In this document: in pieces, positions 15,233 through 22,848 of the stretch
How positions within the stretch are numbered: the first letter of the stretch is position 1
Layout: the number at the start of each line of letters is the position of its first letter
NCBI GenBank assembly: GCA_002070645.1
Contig: MWDQ01000138.1
Coordinates: forward strand, 1 to 44,058
Length of the DNA: 44,058 bases
Direction: 5' to 3'
Origin: a candidate division TA06 bacterium ADurb.Bin131
GTDB lineage: Bacteria > Ratteibacteria > UBA8468 > B48-G9 > DTJG01
Notes under the pieces: generated by a model
Seen by the model: the letters and a program-made list of their open reading frames with translations, nothing else
The model's database searches: none
What the model was told of the DNA's origin: nothing
Position numbers and translations under genes: made by a program

Positions 15233-17137
15233 TTAGAATTTTTCAAGAAGACCCCCGTCAACTTTTTGTTCCATTTTTTGTATATCTGGCCTACTAACAG
15301 CATTTGCATCCTCGTATGTGCTTACAACCCTGGGGGTTAAAAACAAAAGAAGTTCACTTTTTGAACTGCTTAAACTTGGCTTCTTAAAAAGATATCCAAG
15401 ACCAGGTATACGTTGCAAAAAAGGAACACCTGTTGTTTTAACCTCTTTTCTATCCTGAACCATTCCTCCAATAATCAGTGTTTGACCATCAAAAACAACA
15501 ACGCTCTGATCTGTTTCTCTGCTTGATACTACTGGCTGGTCTGTTGAATATTGCTGACCTCCGGCAATTGCAGTCAACCGCCTGATTTCAAGCAAACGGG
15601 AATCATATATATTTAGATTCAAAAAGATACTTCTGTTTCTCTGGATAATCGGGGTTACTGAAAATTCTGTTCCAACCTGGTCTTCATATACATTGAATGT
15701 TGCACTTGTTGTAATCGTCTGGGCCTGCTGAGAGACAGTTGATTCGGGAATAAGATACGGAACATTTGTTTCAACACTTATCGTCGCTGTTGTACCGTTG
15801 AGACACATTATTTTTGGGGCTTGAACCAGTTTAACCTTACCCTTTGCACTGAGTGCCTGTATCAAAGAATTAACATCATAGTTTGTAACACCAAATGAAA
15901 ATGTATTCTCCGGAAGTGTAGAAGAAGAGCCAGGTGTGAATGTAGGGGTACTGCCAAACTTAGGGCCTGTCAGGGTACCACCAGAACCAAGTGCTTCCAC
16001 CAATCTTGAACTTACAAGCCAGTCAATTCCAAATGCATTCTCATCTGAAAGGTCTATCTCAACAAGTTTTGCCTCTAAAAGAACCTGTGATATAGGCGTA
16101 TCAAGCGCTGAAACAACATCCCCAATTTTCGTCGCTGTCTCTTCATCAGGAGTATCAACAACAATAGAATTTGTCCTTGGTTCGTGAACTATTGTCTGGA
16201 GCGGGAATGTTTCCTTAAGCGCCTTCATAATACTGTACGCGTCCCCGTAGTATATCTGAAAAACCCTTCTCAAACGCGCTTTTGTAGCAGCGGATGATTT
16301 ATTGAAATCATCCACAGTCATAATTTTAATTACACCCTTGTCTTCAACATATTTAAGATTGTTTGCCTCACATATTAAATCAAGGACCCTTTGAAGAGGA
16401 AGGTCTTTAACATTAATAGAAACCCTTCCTGTAATACCCTGCATCATAACAATGTTTGCACCTGTAAGATCATATATAAGTTTAAGCGTTTGCCCGAGGT
16501 CAGCATCTGTAAGGTTGAGAGTAACTGGATAGTCAGCAACTTTTCCGAGCATAATGCCTGGTTTTTTTTGTGTAAGAAGTTCATCAACTTGAAATCTTGC
16601 CTTGTTCGCAAGACGAATTGATTCTGTATATTGACTATTTTCATACGCTTCTCTTGCCATTTTTAATGTTGCTTTTGGCCCGAGTAACTGAAATTCAGTC
16701 AGTTTTCCTTCTTTTTCTACTGAATCAAGATAGTTCGCTGCATTAAGTAAAACCTTCTGGGATTCATCAGCCATTGCTTCAAGTTCACCCTCTTTATTTA
16801 TCTGTACTTCTTTAATCTGCTGACCTGGAACCTTATATACCTCAACAGCACCGGATTTGCCAAGCCGTGACTCTGCTGTTCTAATGTAATGACTGATTTG
16901 AGATTGTCTATAGGTAGGTGAAATGCCCTGAATCTGCTTAAAGAGGGCTATTGACCTTGCATAGTCCTTTTGATAATAACTTTTAATTGCATCGCTATAA
17001 AGAAGGTCAAGTTCTGCGGTTGAAGAAGAGGGAGAAACAGAAACACGTGGAGTTTGTGCAAATAAAGGGTATGCGTTGTGAAAACAGACAATCATCGCAC
17101 ATATAGCAACAAGTTTTAACTTCAATAACCGATTCAT
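15233..17137 (-). CDS. PilQ-like secretin (first secretin of the operon)
   Basis: A 634-aa secretin. The start at 17137 is chosen because GGGGGAAG precedes it and a signal peptide follows (MNRLLKLKLVAICAMIVCF ... PLFA); the frame is open 15 codons further upstream. After a TPR-like segment (DAIKSYYQKDYARSIALFKQI) comes a second helical region, then an STN/N0-like domain (LNLTDADLGQTLKLIYDLTG), an N1 domain (IYYGDAYSIMKALKETFPLQ), and the secretin core (VLLEAKLVEIDLSDENAFGI; VVFDGQTLIIGGMVQD; VPFLQRIPGLGYLFK; LLLFLTPRVV). The N-terminal repeats and the place after PilM/PilO-like genes resemble the secretin next to PilM and Amuc_1100 in Verrucomicrobia. It would form an outer-membrane channel for a pilus or secreted protein. 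The downstream gspD is a separate, shorter secretin. Confidence 0.9.
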   Translation of the reverse strand: MNRLLKLKLVAICAMIVCFHNAYPLFAQTPRVSVSPSSSTAELDLLYSDAIKSYYQKDYARSIALFKQIQGISPTYRQSQISHYIRTAESRLGKSGAVEVYKVPGQQIKEVQINKEGELEAMADESQKVLLNAANYLDSVEKEGKLTEFQLLGPKATLKMAREAYENSQYTESIRLANKARFQVDELLTQKKPGIMLGKVADYPVTLNLTDADLGQTLKLIYDLTGANIVMMQGITGRVSINVKDLPLQRVLDLICEANNLKYVEDKGVIKIMTVDDFNKSSAATKARLRRVFQIYYGDAYSIMKALKETFPLQTIVHEPRTNSIVVDTPDEETATKIGDVVSALDTPISQVLLEAKLVEIDLSDENAFGIDWLVSSRLVEALGSGGTLTGPKFGSTPTFTPGSSSTLPENTFSFGVTNYDVNSLIQALSAKGKVKLVQAPKIMCLNGTTATISVETNVPYLIPESTVSQQAQTITTSATFNVYEDQVGTEFSVTPIIQRNRSIFLNLNIYDSRLLEIRRLTAIAGGQQYSTDQPVVSSRETDQSVVVFDGQTLIIGGMVQDRKEVKTTGVPFLQRIPGLGYLFKKPSLSSSKSELLLFLTPRVVSTYEDANAVSRPDIQKMEQKVDGGLLEKF

Positions 17138-17183
17138 TTTTCTTCCCCCTATATATTTTACTCTGTAAATATTCAAAGTCAAG

Positions 17184-19523
17184 TTATTCAGCAGGAATTT
17201 CTACGATAACTCCGTCCCTCGAAAGTGTAAGAATTCCTTTTTCTTTTTTCAGGATTCTAAACCCTTCAACAACATCACCAACAGTTACTCTATATGTTCT
17301 CTGTTTTCCCTCGATAAATATATATTCAATACCCTCCATAATTAAACTGCCCCTGTATACAAGATTACATTCAACCTGTGGAGTAATAAGTGGAGAAATT
17401 TCAGGCTTTGAAACTGACTGAGGCGGTAAAACCTTTGAGGTTGTTACCTCAGATATCTCTGTTGAAATCTCTGGCTTTGCTGGTTTAAGAATTGGTTTTA
17501 TCTTTTCAAATGTTTCCCTTTCTGGCTTTGCTGGTTTAAGAATTGGTTTTATCTTTTCAAATGTTTCCCTTTCTGGTTTTGATACAGATGGACTTACAAG
17601 TATTGGCGTTTTCTTTATTGTTATTATTTCTGGTTTATAAGCCATTGCTATTTCAGTTGGCCTTGGCTTCTTCATTAATTCCATTGTCAGTGAACCACTT
17701 GAAAATGGATCCCTTTTGCCTTCTATATTTATAGAAGGAACCTTATACTCCTGTTCTTGTAAAACCGCCATTTCTGCTGGTTTTGGAGAAATTTTCTTAC
17801 CTTCTCGTTTCCCTTCTTCAACAGAACCAAACATCTCTTCAAATTTTTCTCTCGGTGGCTTCCATCTCATTGTATAGTAAAGTATCTCACCAAACCACAT
17901 CAAAAGAAACAACATAAATAAAAACCTGCATGCATTTTTTCTGAGAAACGGTCCTAACTTTACTGGTTCTTTATATTTCTTTGGCTTTTCTACTGCAGAA
18001 ACTGCCTTGCCCTTTGCTGAGGGAACAATTTTCCCTGCCGCAAATGATTCAACAGAAGGGACCTTAGAAGGCCTAAGTTTTTTCAGAGAGCCAGAAACTG
18101 ATGCAGATGTTGAAGATAAAAGTGTGGATACTGATTTACCAAGATTCCCTGCAGAATTTGAAATATTTCCAGCAAATTCTTTGATTTGCTTTTGTTCTTC
18201 TCTTTGTTTTTTTTCAAAAGCAGCCCTTTCTGCTTTCTGTTTCGCTGCAAGAAGAAGTTCTGCCTTAAGTGCTTCACTTCTCTTAATAGAAAGACGCCTT
18301 TCTGCTTCCCTGAATTCTGCTAACTGGCCAGCCCTAATTTCTCTTTGTTTTGCAGCCGCAATTGCAGATAGTTGCCTTTGTTTTCTGGCTGCCTCCTTTT
18401 CTAATTGCCTATTAAGAACGCGGTTTTGATTGTTATGTTTGAGATTTTTTACAAATTGAAGTAGTTGTTGTTTTTTCTCTTGTTTATCCTTAAGGATCTT
18501 CTCTGTTTCCTTTTGCTTCTCCTGTTTCCTAATACTTGCCTTTTCTTGTTCCTGCGCCTTTATCTGTAATAATTGTTCCCTGCGGGCTTTCAGTGCCTCC
18601 TGCCTTATCAGGGATTGTTCCTTTGCCTTCTCTATTGCCTGCTTCCTCGCTTCTTCCTTCGCCAAAACCCTGGCCTTCTTTTCTAACTCTAAATTCTTCC
18701 TCTCTAATTCTGCCTTGCTCCTCGCCCTGCTGATAAAATCTATTACCCTCTGCTTTTGCTGTTTCCTGTAAACACCCTGTGTCTCTTTGAGTTTATTCTT
18801 TTCCTGAAGCAGTTGTTGTTTTTTCTCTTGCTTATCCTTAAGGATCTTCTCTGTTTCCTTTTGCTTCTCCTGTTTCCTAATACTTGCCTTTTCTTGTTCC
18901 TGCGCCTTTATCTGTAATAATTGTTCCCTGCGGGCTTTCAGTGCCTCCTGCCTTATCAGGGATTGTTCCTTTGCCTTCTCTATTGCCTGCTTCCTCGCTT
19001 CTTCCTTCGCCAAAACCCTGGCCTTCTTTTCTAACTCTAAATTCTTCCTCTCTAATTCTGCCTTGCTCCTCGCCCTGCTGATAAAATCTATTACCCTCTG
19101 CTTTTGCTGCCTGCGTTTATCAATTGATTGATTTTTTGAAAATGATTTTTTTCTGAATTTCAAGGGATTCCTTTTTTCCGGTGGTTTCTGTGGAGATTTT
19201 TCAGGTATAGAATCTTTGCTTGATCTTGATGATGAGGCATCATCATCTTCTAACCCTCCTGGTGAGGAAGATGATGATGAAGAAGAAGAAAATTCAAGGG
19301 CAAATCGCTTTTTTCCTGTTCTACGATTAAGGATTTTCAATGGATGTTTTATAACTATTTTTTTATGATATGTGCTTGTTTGCATTGCGTACTCAACAAC
19401 ATTGCTACTCTTCTGTTTTCTGGACTTTGTACCAGATTTTTTACGCGCAATAAACTCACAGATGAGTTTTTTTCTCGCATCTCTATCAATCTTCTGCCAA
19501 TTTGTAAAAAATCCTTTTTGCAT
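17184..19523 (-). CDS. Giant coiled-coil protein with GspC/PilP-like periplasmic end
   Basis: A 779-aa protein that I do not recognise as a described family. Order: a Lys/Arg-rich N-terminus; a run of nine Ser and an acidic Ser-rich segment (about 78-105); a highly charged coiled coil (about 130-450), including two copies of the same 100-residue block (about 139-239 and 255-355); a linker; one transmembrane helix (FLFMLFLLMWFGEILYYTM, about 528-548); a Pro/Lys-rich periplasmic stretch containing KRDPF and two copies of ERETFEKIKPILKPAKP; and a final 60-residue domain (LVYRGSLIMEGIEYIFIEGK ... VTVGDVVEGFRILKKEKGIL) that resembles the homology region of GspC/PilP, which docks secretins. Bitopic with a large cytoplasmic N-terminus. 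It lies between the PilO-like gene and the secretin, exactly the pilP place. The coiled coil may link the platform to the cytoplasm (inference). Confidence 0.8.
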   Translation of the reverse strand: MQKGFFTNWQKIDRDARKKLICEFIARKKSGTKSRKQKSSNVVEYAMQTSTYHKKIVIKHPLKILNRRTGKKRFALEFSSSSSSSSSPGGLEDDDASSSRSSKDSIPEKSPQKPPEKRNPLKFRKKSFSKNQSIDKRRQQKQRVIDFISRARSKAELERKNLELEKKARVLAKEEARKQAIEKAKEQSLIRQEALKARREQLLQIKAQEQEKASIRKQEKQKETEKILKDKQEKKQQLLQEKNKLKETQGVYRKQQKQRVIDFISRARSKAELERKNLELEKKARVLAKEEARKQAIEKAKEQSLIRQEALKARREQLLQIKAQEQEKASIRKQEKQKETEKILKDKQEKKQQLLQFVKNLKHNNQNRVLNRQLEKEAARKQRQLSAIAAAKQREIRAGQLAEFREAERRLSIKRSEALKAELLLAAKQKAERAAFEKKQREEQKQIKEFAGNISNSAGNLGKSVSTLLSSTSASVSGSLKKLRPSKVPSVESFAAGKIVPSAKGKAVSAVEKPKKYKEPVKLGPFLRKNACRFLFMLFLLMWFGEILYYTMRWKPPREKFEEMFGSVEEGKREGKKISPKPAEMAVLQEQEYKVPSINIEGKRDPFSSGSLTMELMKKPRPTEIAMAYKPEIITIKKTPILVSPSVSKPERETFEKIKPILKPAKPERETFEKIKPILKPAKPEISTEISEVTTSKVLPPQSVSKPEISPLITPQVECNLVYRGSLIMEGIEYIFIEGKQRTYRVTVGDVVEGFRILKKEKGILTLSRDGVIVEIPAE
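17470..17571 (-). repeat. Perfect 51-bp tandem duplication in the GspC/PilP-like gene
   Basis: 17470-17520 and 17521-17571 are identical, with a few further matching bases after the second unit. The unit encodes 17 residues of the periplasmic Pro/Lys-rich linker (KPERETFEKIKPILKPA). The duplication keeps the frame. Confidence 0.95.
18458..18761 (-). repeat. 304-nt internal repeat, copy 2 (coiled coil)
   Basis: This matches 18806-19109 at an offset of 348 nt with two differences that I can see (18462 and 18487). It encodes residues about 255-355 of the coiled-coil protein. Confidence 0.95.
18806..19109 (-). repeat. 304-nt internal repeat, copy 1 (coiled coil)
   Basis: The partner of 18458-18761. 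It encodes residues about 139-239, starting QKQRVIDFISRARSKAELER. The 44-nt linker between copies is unique. Near-identity at the nucleotide level implies a recent or actively homogenised duplication. Confidence 0.95.
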
Positions 19524-19531
19524 TTTGTATC

Positions 19532-20371
19532 CTATCGATTCTGAACAGGTGGAGGCGCTCCTGGCTGTGTCGGCTGGACAGGTGCTCCATTAACAGGAGT
19601 TGGCTGTTTTACAGATACAGTCGGCGCCTGGGCTACAGCATTTTTGTCTATTATAACTGCATTGATTTTAAAATTCCCCTGAAACATACCTGAATCTTTT
19701 TTCGTGATTGAAAAACTTTCCAGAGTGAAAAATGAAGAGGGATTATTAAGATATTTCAAGAATCTCATTATTTCAATACTTGACCCTGTTATTGATATAT
19801 CAAGAGGAAGAACCTTATAAAAAGATACTGACGAAGGCATACCTGGAACAACAGCATTAACAACACTAACACCTGAATCAATTAAAAGATCGATAATATG
19901 TTTTAAGACAGTAATCTGAAGAGTAAATAATGGAATCTGATCCTGAGATGGAAATCCTGTTTCCTGAAATCCAAAAGATGATGGAATAACAACATTATTC
20001 TTCTGTGCTTTTTTCTTAAGGATGTCATTTGTTTCAAATAAAAATTCCTTAAACTCAACATTTGGGAAGTCCTTAAATTCGGGCATAACTATTGTTGTGG
20101 TTGTAAAACGATTTAACATTGAAATAAACTGATTCTGTACAAATTCCTGTTCCTTTTTAAGTTTGTTGATGAGTTCTGGAGAAGGGGCAAGATCTTTTTG
20201 TGTTTCATATTTTTTTATTTCTTCATACTTGGCTTTTATTTCTTCCTCGGTCTTCTTAAGTTGTTTCTGTGTTTTGTTAATCAAATTAAAACCACATCCA
20301 AGGATTCCAACAACCACAATAAGAAAAATAAAAACAAGGTTTTTTTTCAGAAATCCTAAGATTTTTTTCAC
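19532..20371 (-). CDS. PilO / Amuc_1100-like pilus assembly protein
   Basis: A 279-aa protein starting with GTG inside a GTGA overlap with the PilM gene. A basic N-terminus, one transmembrane helix (LVFIFLIVVVGILGCGFNLI, about 12-31), a coiled coil (KTQKQLKKTEEEIKAKYEEI), and a periplasmic alpha/beta part, in which EFKEFLFETNDILKKKAQKN and IEIMRFLKYLNNPSSFFTL match the layout of PilO-type ferredoxin-like domains. A Pro/Gln-rich tail (QPTPVNGAPVQPTQPGAPPP) ends the protein. Gene order PilM - this - PilP-like - secretin equals the pilMNOPQ scheme, with PilN fused to PilM. Resemblance to Amuc_1100 of Akkermansia, itself a PilO-like protein beside PilM and a secretin, is from memory of its layout and not an alignment. 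Confidence 0.78.
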   Translation of the reverse strand: MKKILGFLKKNLVFIFLIVVVGILGCGFNLINKTQKQLKKTEEEIKAKYEEIKKYETQKDLAPSPELINKLKKEQEFVQNQFISMLNRFTTTTIVMPEFKDFPNVEFKEFLFETNDILKKKAQKNNVVIPSSFGFQETGFPSQDQIPLFTLQITVLKHIIDLLIDSGVSVVNAVVPGMPSSVSFYKVLPLDISITGSSIEIMRFLKYLNNPSSFFTLESFSITKKDSGMFQGNFKINAVIIDKNAVAQAPTVSVKQPTPVNGAPVQPTQPGAPPPVQNR

Positions 20372-22128
20372 TTTACCTTGGCTGTTAAAAGAAATTTAAG
20401 TTTACCTGTATCCCTATCCAGTTCGCATGAATCAATAACTACCTCTGAAAAAAAATCAAGACCAGATAGTTTCTGGACAAAAAACTTCAAATCAGAAAAG
20501 GCACCCCTTATATCCGCTGCAACAACCTCTCCTTCAAGTGTTAATACTCCTACATTTTCTGGCAAAGATGCAGGCGGAGTTGTCTGTGCAGGGGCCTGCA
20601 TTGCTGGCTCAGGAACACCAGGTGGCATTCCAGGGGCTACTGGTGGTGCACCAGGGGCTGCTGGCGGTGCGCCAGGGGCTGCTGGTGGCATTTCAGGGGC
20701 TGCTGGTGGTGCACCAGGGGCAGGGCCTTGACCCGCAGGAATGGTTTGAGCAACCTGTGTCCCAGCAGGATAAACATTATTAAGATAAATCCTGCTACTG
20801 GGCAGAGAATTTCCTATCTCCATAATCCTTACCAGCCATAATACCTTTTTCTCGAATAGATTTTGAACAACACCAAGTTTTCCCTTTATATCACTGATGC
20901 TTTTTTGAAGAGATTCAACCTCTGGTTTAAATTGCTCGTATTCCTTTAGAGAGGTATCGAGTTCTACCTTATAGTTTTCATAGGCAGTTTGTTCTGTTCT
21001 TAAAAAAAATAAAGGGGTAAGTGTTAAAGCAACAGCCATTATTGTTGAGAGAAAAATATATGGCCTGTTTTCAGCAAATTCTCTCATTCTTAGGATTTCA
21101 ACAGGAAGCATATCTATATCAATAACAGTTTCCCTTAATGTTTTTAGTGCAATTCCACAAGCAACGGCTATATCAGGACCTTTGTCAGAAAGCACCTCCT
21201 GATAATCTGGATGAACATCACAAAATTCAAGAGGGTTCAAATAAGAAACAGGCACCTTTGTTTTTTGCTCGAGATATTCCCTGATCCCTTTCATCTTTGA
21301 GGCCCCACCACAGATTAGAAAACTATTAAGCTCAGGCCCTTTTAATGTAAAACGCCAGTAATCTATTGAATTCTGAAGTTCAGTATTAAGAGAATCAACA
21401 AGAGAAGCAACTACAGGAGAGTTCATTCCCTGTTCAATCTTCATTTTCTCTGCATCGGGGAATTCAATCTTCTGACTCTCTGAAAGCGATGTTGTAATAC
21501 TATCCCCTGTTGTGGTCAATGATCTCATCAGGATTCTTTCCTTCTGATTGATAATAAGATTGGTGGTTTGCGCTCCAAGATCAAGAATTATCTGGCATTC
21601 TTCAGGACTATATAAAGGGGATAAACGATAAAGGTTATAGAGTGCAAAAAAATCAGTATCAAGGGTTTCGAGAACAAGTCCAAATGGTATAAGATGCGCA
21701 ACAAAATCATTTATAAGATCTTTCTTTGCAGCACAAAGAAGAACCTGAAAACTTTTTTCCGCCTCGCCAATAATTTGATATGACCATGAAACAACCTCAA
21801 TTGGGAAAGGTATCTGCTGCTGAATTTCAAACTTAAGAATATCTCTTAGTTTGTTAAGTGGAACTTTTGGAACTGTTATTACCCTGATAAGAATTCCTCT
21901 TCCAGGAAGAGAAACTAATGCCTTCTTGACACCAAGGGATTTTACAAATTCTCTGCCTTCTGTTCTTAAAACAGGGACTCTCGCGTCATAAGGGAATTGA
22001 GGACCTTCATACTCATCATAAAAGTTAATGGTAAATTTCTTACCATTTCTCCCTGGGACAAGATCAATGGCTCTTATGTGTAATGTCCCAAAATCAAAAA
22101 CAAGACGTTTCTGTTTTCCTATTTGCAT
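20368..22128 (-). CDS. pilM: PilM-PilN fusion pilus assembly protein
   Basis: A 586-aa protein. Residues 1-345 are an actin-like PilM domain: LVFDFGTLHIRAIDLV (phosphate 1), KKALVSLPGRGILIRVI, IPFPIEVVSWSYQII, ECQIILDLGAQTTNLI (phosphate 2) and LNSFLICGGASKMKGI (adenosine). Normal PilM ends near 350 aa. Here it continues through a transmembrane helix (YIFLSTIMAVALTLTPLFFL, about 354-375), a coiled coil, a PilN-like segment (WLVRIMEIGNSLPSSRIYL), a Pro/Ala-rich linker of PGAPPAA repeats, and a C-terminal domain (VGVLTLEGEVVAADIRGAFS) as in PilN. The result places PilM and PilN activities in one chain, like GspL. The first gene of the secretion operon; a good promoter is at 22151-22179. No clear Shine-Dalgarno precedes the ATG. 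Confidence 0.9.
   Translation of the reverse strand: MQIGKQKRLVFDFGTLHIRAIDLVPGRNGKKFTINFYDEYEGPQFPYDARVPVLRTEGREFVKSLGVKKALVSLPGRGILIRVITVPKVPLNKLRDILKFEIQQQIPFPIEVVSWSYQIIGEAEKSFQVLLCAAKKDLINDFVAHLIPFGLVLETLDTDFFALYNLYRLSPLYSPEECQIILDLGAQTTNLIINQKERILMRSLTTTGDSITTSLSESQKIEFPDAEKMKIEQGMNSPVVASLVDSLNTELQNSIDYWRFTLKGPELNSFLICGGASKMKGIREYLEQKTKVPVSYLNPLEFCDVHPDYQEVLSDKGPDIAVACGIALKTLRETVIDIDMLPVEILRMREFAENRPYIFLSTIMAVALTLTPLFFLRTEQTAYENYKVELDTSLKEYEQFKPEVESLQKSISDIKGKLGVVQNLFEKKVLWLVRIMEIGNSLPSSRIYLNNVYPAGTQVAQTIPAGQGPAPGAPPAAPEMPPAAPGAPPAAPGAPPVAPGMPPGVPEPAMQAPAQTTPPASLPENVGVLTLEGEVVAADIRGAFSDLKFFVQKLSGLDFFSEVVIDSCELDRDTGKLKFLLTAKVK
20621..20725 (-). repeat. 21-nt minisatellite encoding PGAPPAA repeats
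   Basis: About five imperfect units of the type CCAGGGGCTGCTGGTGGTGCA on the given strand. It encodes the flexible Pro/Ala linker of the PilM-PilN fusion. Unit number may vary between strains (inference). Confidence 0.8.
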
Positions 22129-22150
22129 ATGGGTTTAGCACCATTTAATC

Positions 22151-22179
22151 ATTATACTTCTATTCATATTTCCTGGCAT
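22151..22179 (-). promoter_or_regulatory. Promoter of the pilus/secretion operon
   Basis: Minus strand -35 ATGCCA (22174-22179, 4 of 6), a 17-nt spacer, and a perfect -10 TATAAT (22151-22156). The start of transcription would be about 17 nt before the pilM ATG, giving a very short leader with no evident Shine-Dalgarno. Confidence 0.65.
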
Positions 22180-22229
22180 TACCAATAATACTGTAATGCT
22201 TACCGCGCCCATTAATAAAAATAGCAATC

Positions 22230-22440
22230 TTCTCTTTAATAAAGAGGGATTAGGGGAGATTTCTAAAGCCCTCCTGTACCTCTCTTTGTTAAAGGGAGAA
22301 TTTATAAATCCCTTTCTCGCCCCTTTTTCAAAAGAGAAAATTAGAGGAGGGACTTTCCAAAGTTAGAACTTTAACTGGTTCCCCCCTTATTTTCTCTACT
22401 TATTAACAATGGGGCTGACTTATTATCCCCAATAAGGGGT
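22230..22440. repeat. Cluster of dispersed G/C-run repeats between tRNA-fMet and pilM
   Basis: Several units in a row: CTCTTTAATAAAGAG at about 22233-22247, CCTCTCTTTGTTAAAGGGAG at about 22279-22298, CCCCTTTTTCAAAAGAG at about 22321-22337, and CCCCAATAAGGGG at 22427-22439. The 315-nt stretch 22129-22443 has no supported gene apart from the promoter at its left end. Confidence 0.6.
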
Positions 22441-22443
22441 TAG

Positions 22444-22515
22444 TTGCGGGGGACCGATTTGAACGGCCGACCTCCGGGTTATGGGCCCGGCGAGCTACCA
22501 CTGCTCCACCCCGCG
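22444..22515 (-). tRNA. Initiator tRNA-fMet (CAT)
   Basis: A 72-nt cloverleaf. Acceptor CGCGGGG pairs with CCCCGCA except that C1 faces A72, the unpaired end that marks bacterial initiator tRNA. D arm GAGC/GCTC; anticodon arm CCGGG-CCCATAA-CCCGG with anticodon CAT and the three G:C pairs diagnostic of initiators; T arm GGCCG-TTCAAAT-CGGTC. The discriminator is A. CCA is not encoded (ACTA follows), so a CCA-adding enzyme is required. The D loop is two nt shorter than in E. coli. Confidence 0.96.
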
Positions 22516-22523
22516 ATGAATAT

Positions 22524-22552
22524 AGTTTATTCTGTGCATAAAAATTTGTCAA
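22524..22552 (-). promoter_or_regulatory. Promoter of tRNA-fMet
   Basis: Minus strand -35 TTGACA (22547-22552), a 17-nt spacer, -10 TAAACT (22524-22529, 4 of 6), then the tRNA starts 9 nt later. The -35 hexamer includes the last base of the zapA stop region, so the tRNA has its own promoter inside the end of zapA. Confidence 0.65.
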
Positions 22553-22848
22553 ACATTAAGACCTTTAATCTCTCTTTCCACCTCTTTTCGCAATGAAGCC
22601 AGAATCACCTTTGCCTTGAGGGATGATTCCTTCATCTTTTCAATTGACTTCTGCAAAACATCTATTCTCTCGGATAAAAGAAATAAGCATACAATACATA
22701 AATCAAGATTGTCTGCATGTGGCATAGATGTTTTTAGCAAAGCAAGTTGTTCGTTGATTTCTTTCTCAATTCGACGCATAGATAATTCATCCTTATCAGT
22801 GGCAATTGTGCAATTCCTTCCGAGTATATTTATCTGATATTTTTTCAT
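22549..22848 (-). CDS. zapA: Cell division protein ZapA
   Basis: A 99-aa protein. KKYQINILGRNCTIATDKDE is the N-terminal beta-hairpin domain of ZapA; a long helix follows (SMRRIEKEINEQLALLK ... DNLDLCIVCLFLLSERIDVLQ) and a coiled-coil end. ZapA tetramers bundle FtsZ filaments at the division site. A position directly after pheT is a recurrent bacterial arrangement. The ATG lies in an ATGA overlap with the pheT stop. Small and diverged, so the call rests on fold-like pattern, length (about 100 aa) and context. Confidence 0.85.
   Translation of the reverse strand: MKKYQINILGRNCTIATDKDELSMRRIEKEINEQLALLKTSMPHADNLDLCIVCLFLLSERIDVLQKSIEKMKESSLKAKVILASLRKEVEREIKGLNV

Noticed and set aside
18007..18429. 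Long plus-strand open frame opposite the coiled-coil gene
   Set aside because: It is the antisense of a strongly biased Lys/Glu/Gln-rich coding region, has no Shine-Dalgarno and no family resemblance.
22423..22443. Terminator after tRNA-fMet (CCCC-TTATT-GGGG on the minus strand)
   Set aside because: The stem is four base pairs and no T run follows; it is better explained as part of the repeat cluster.
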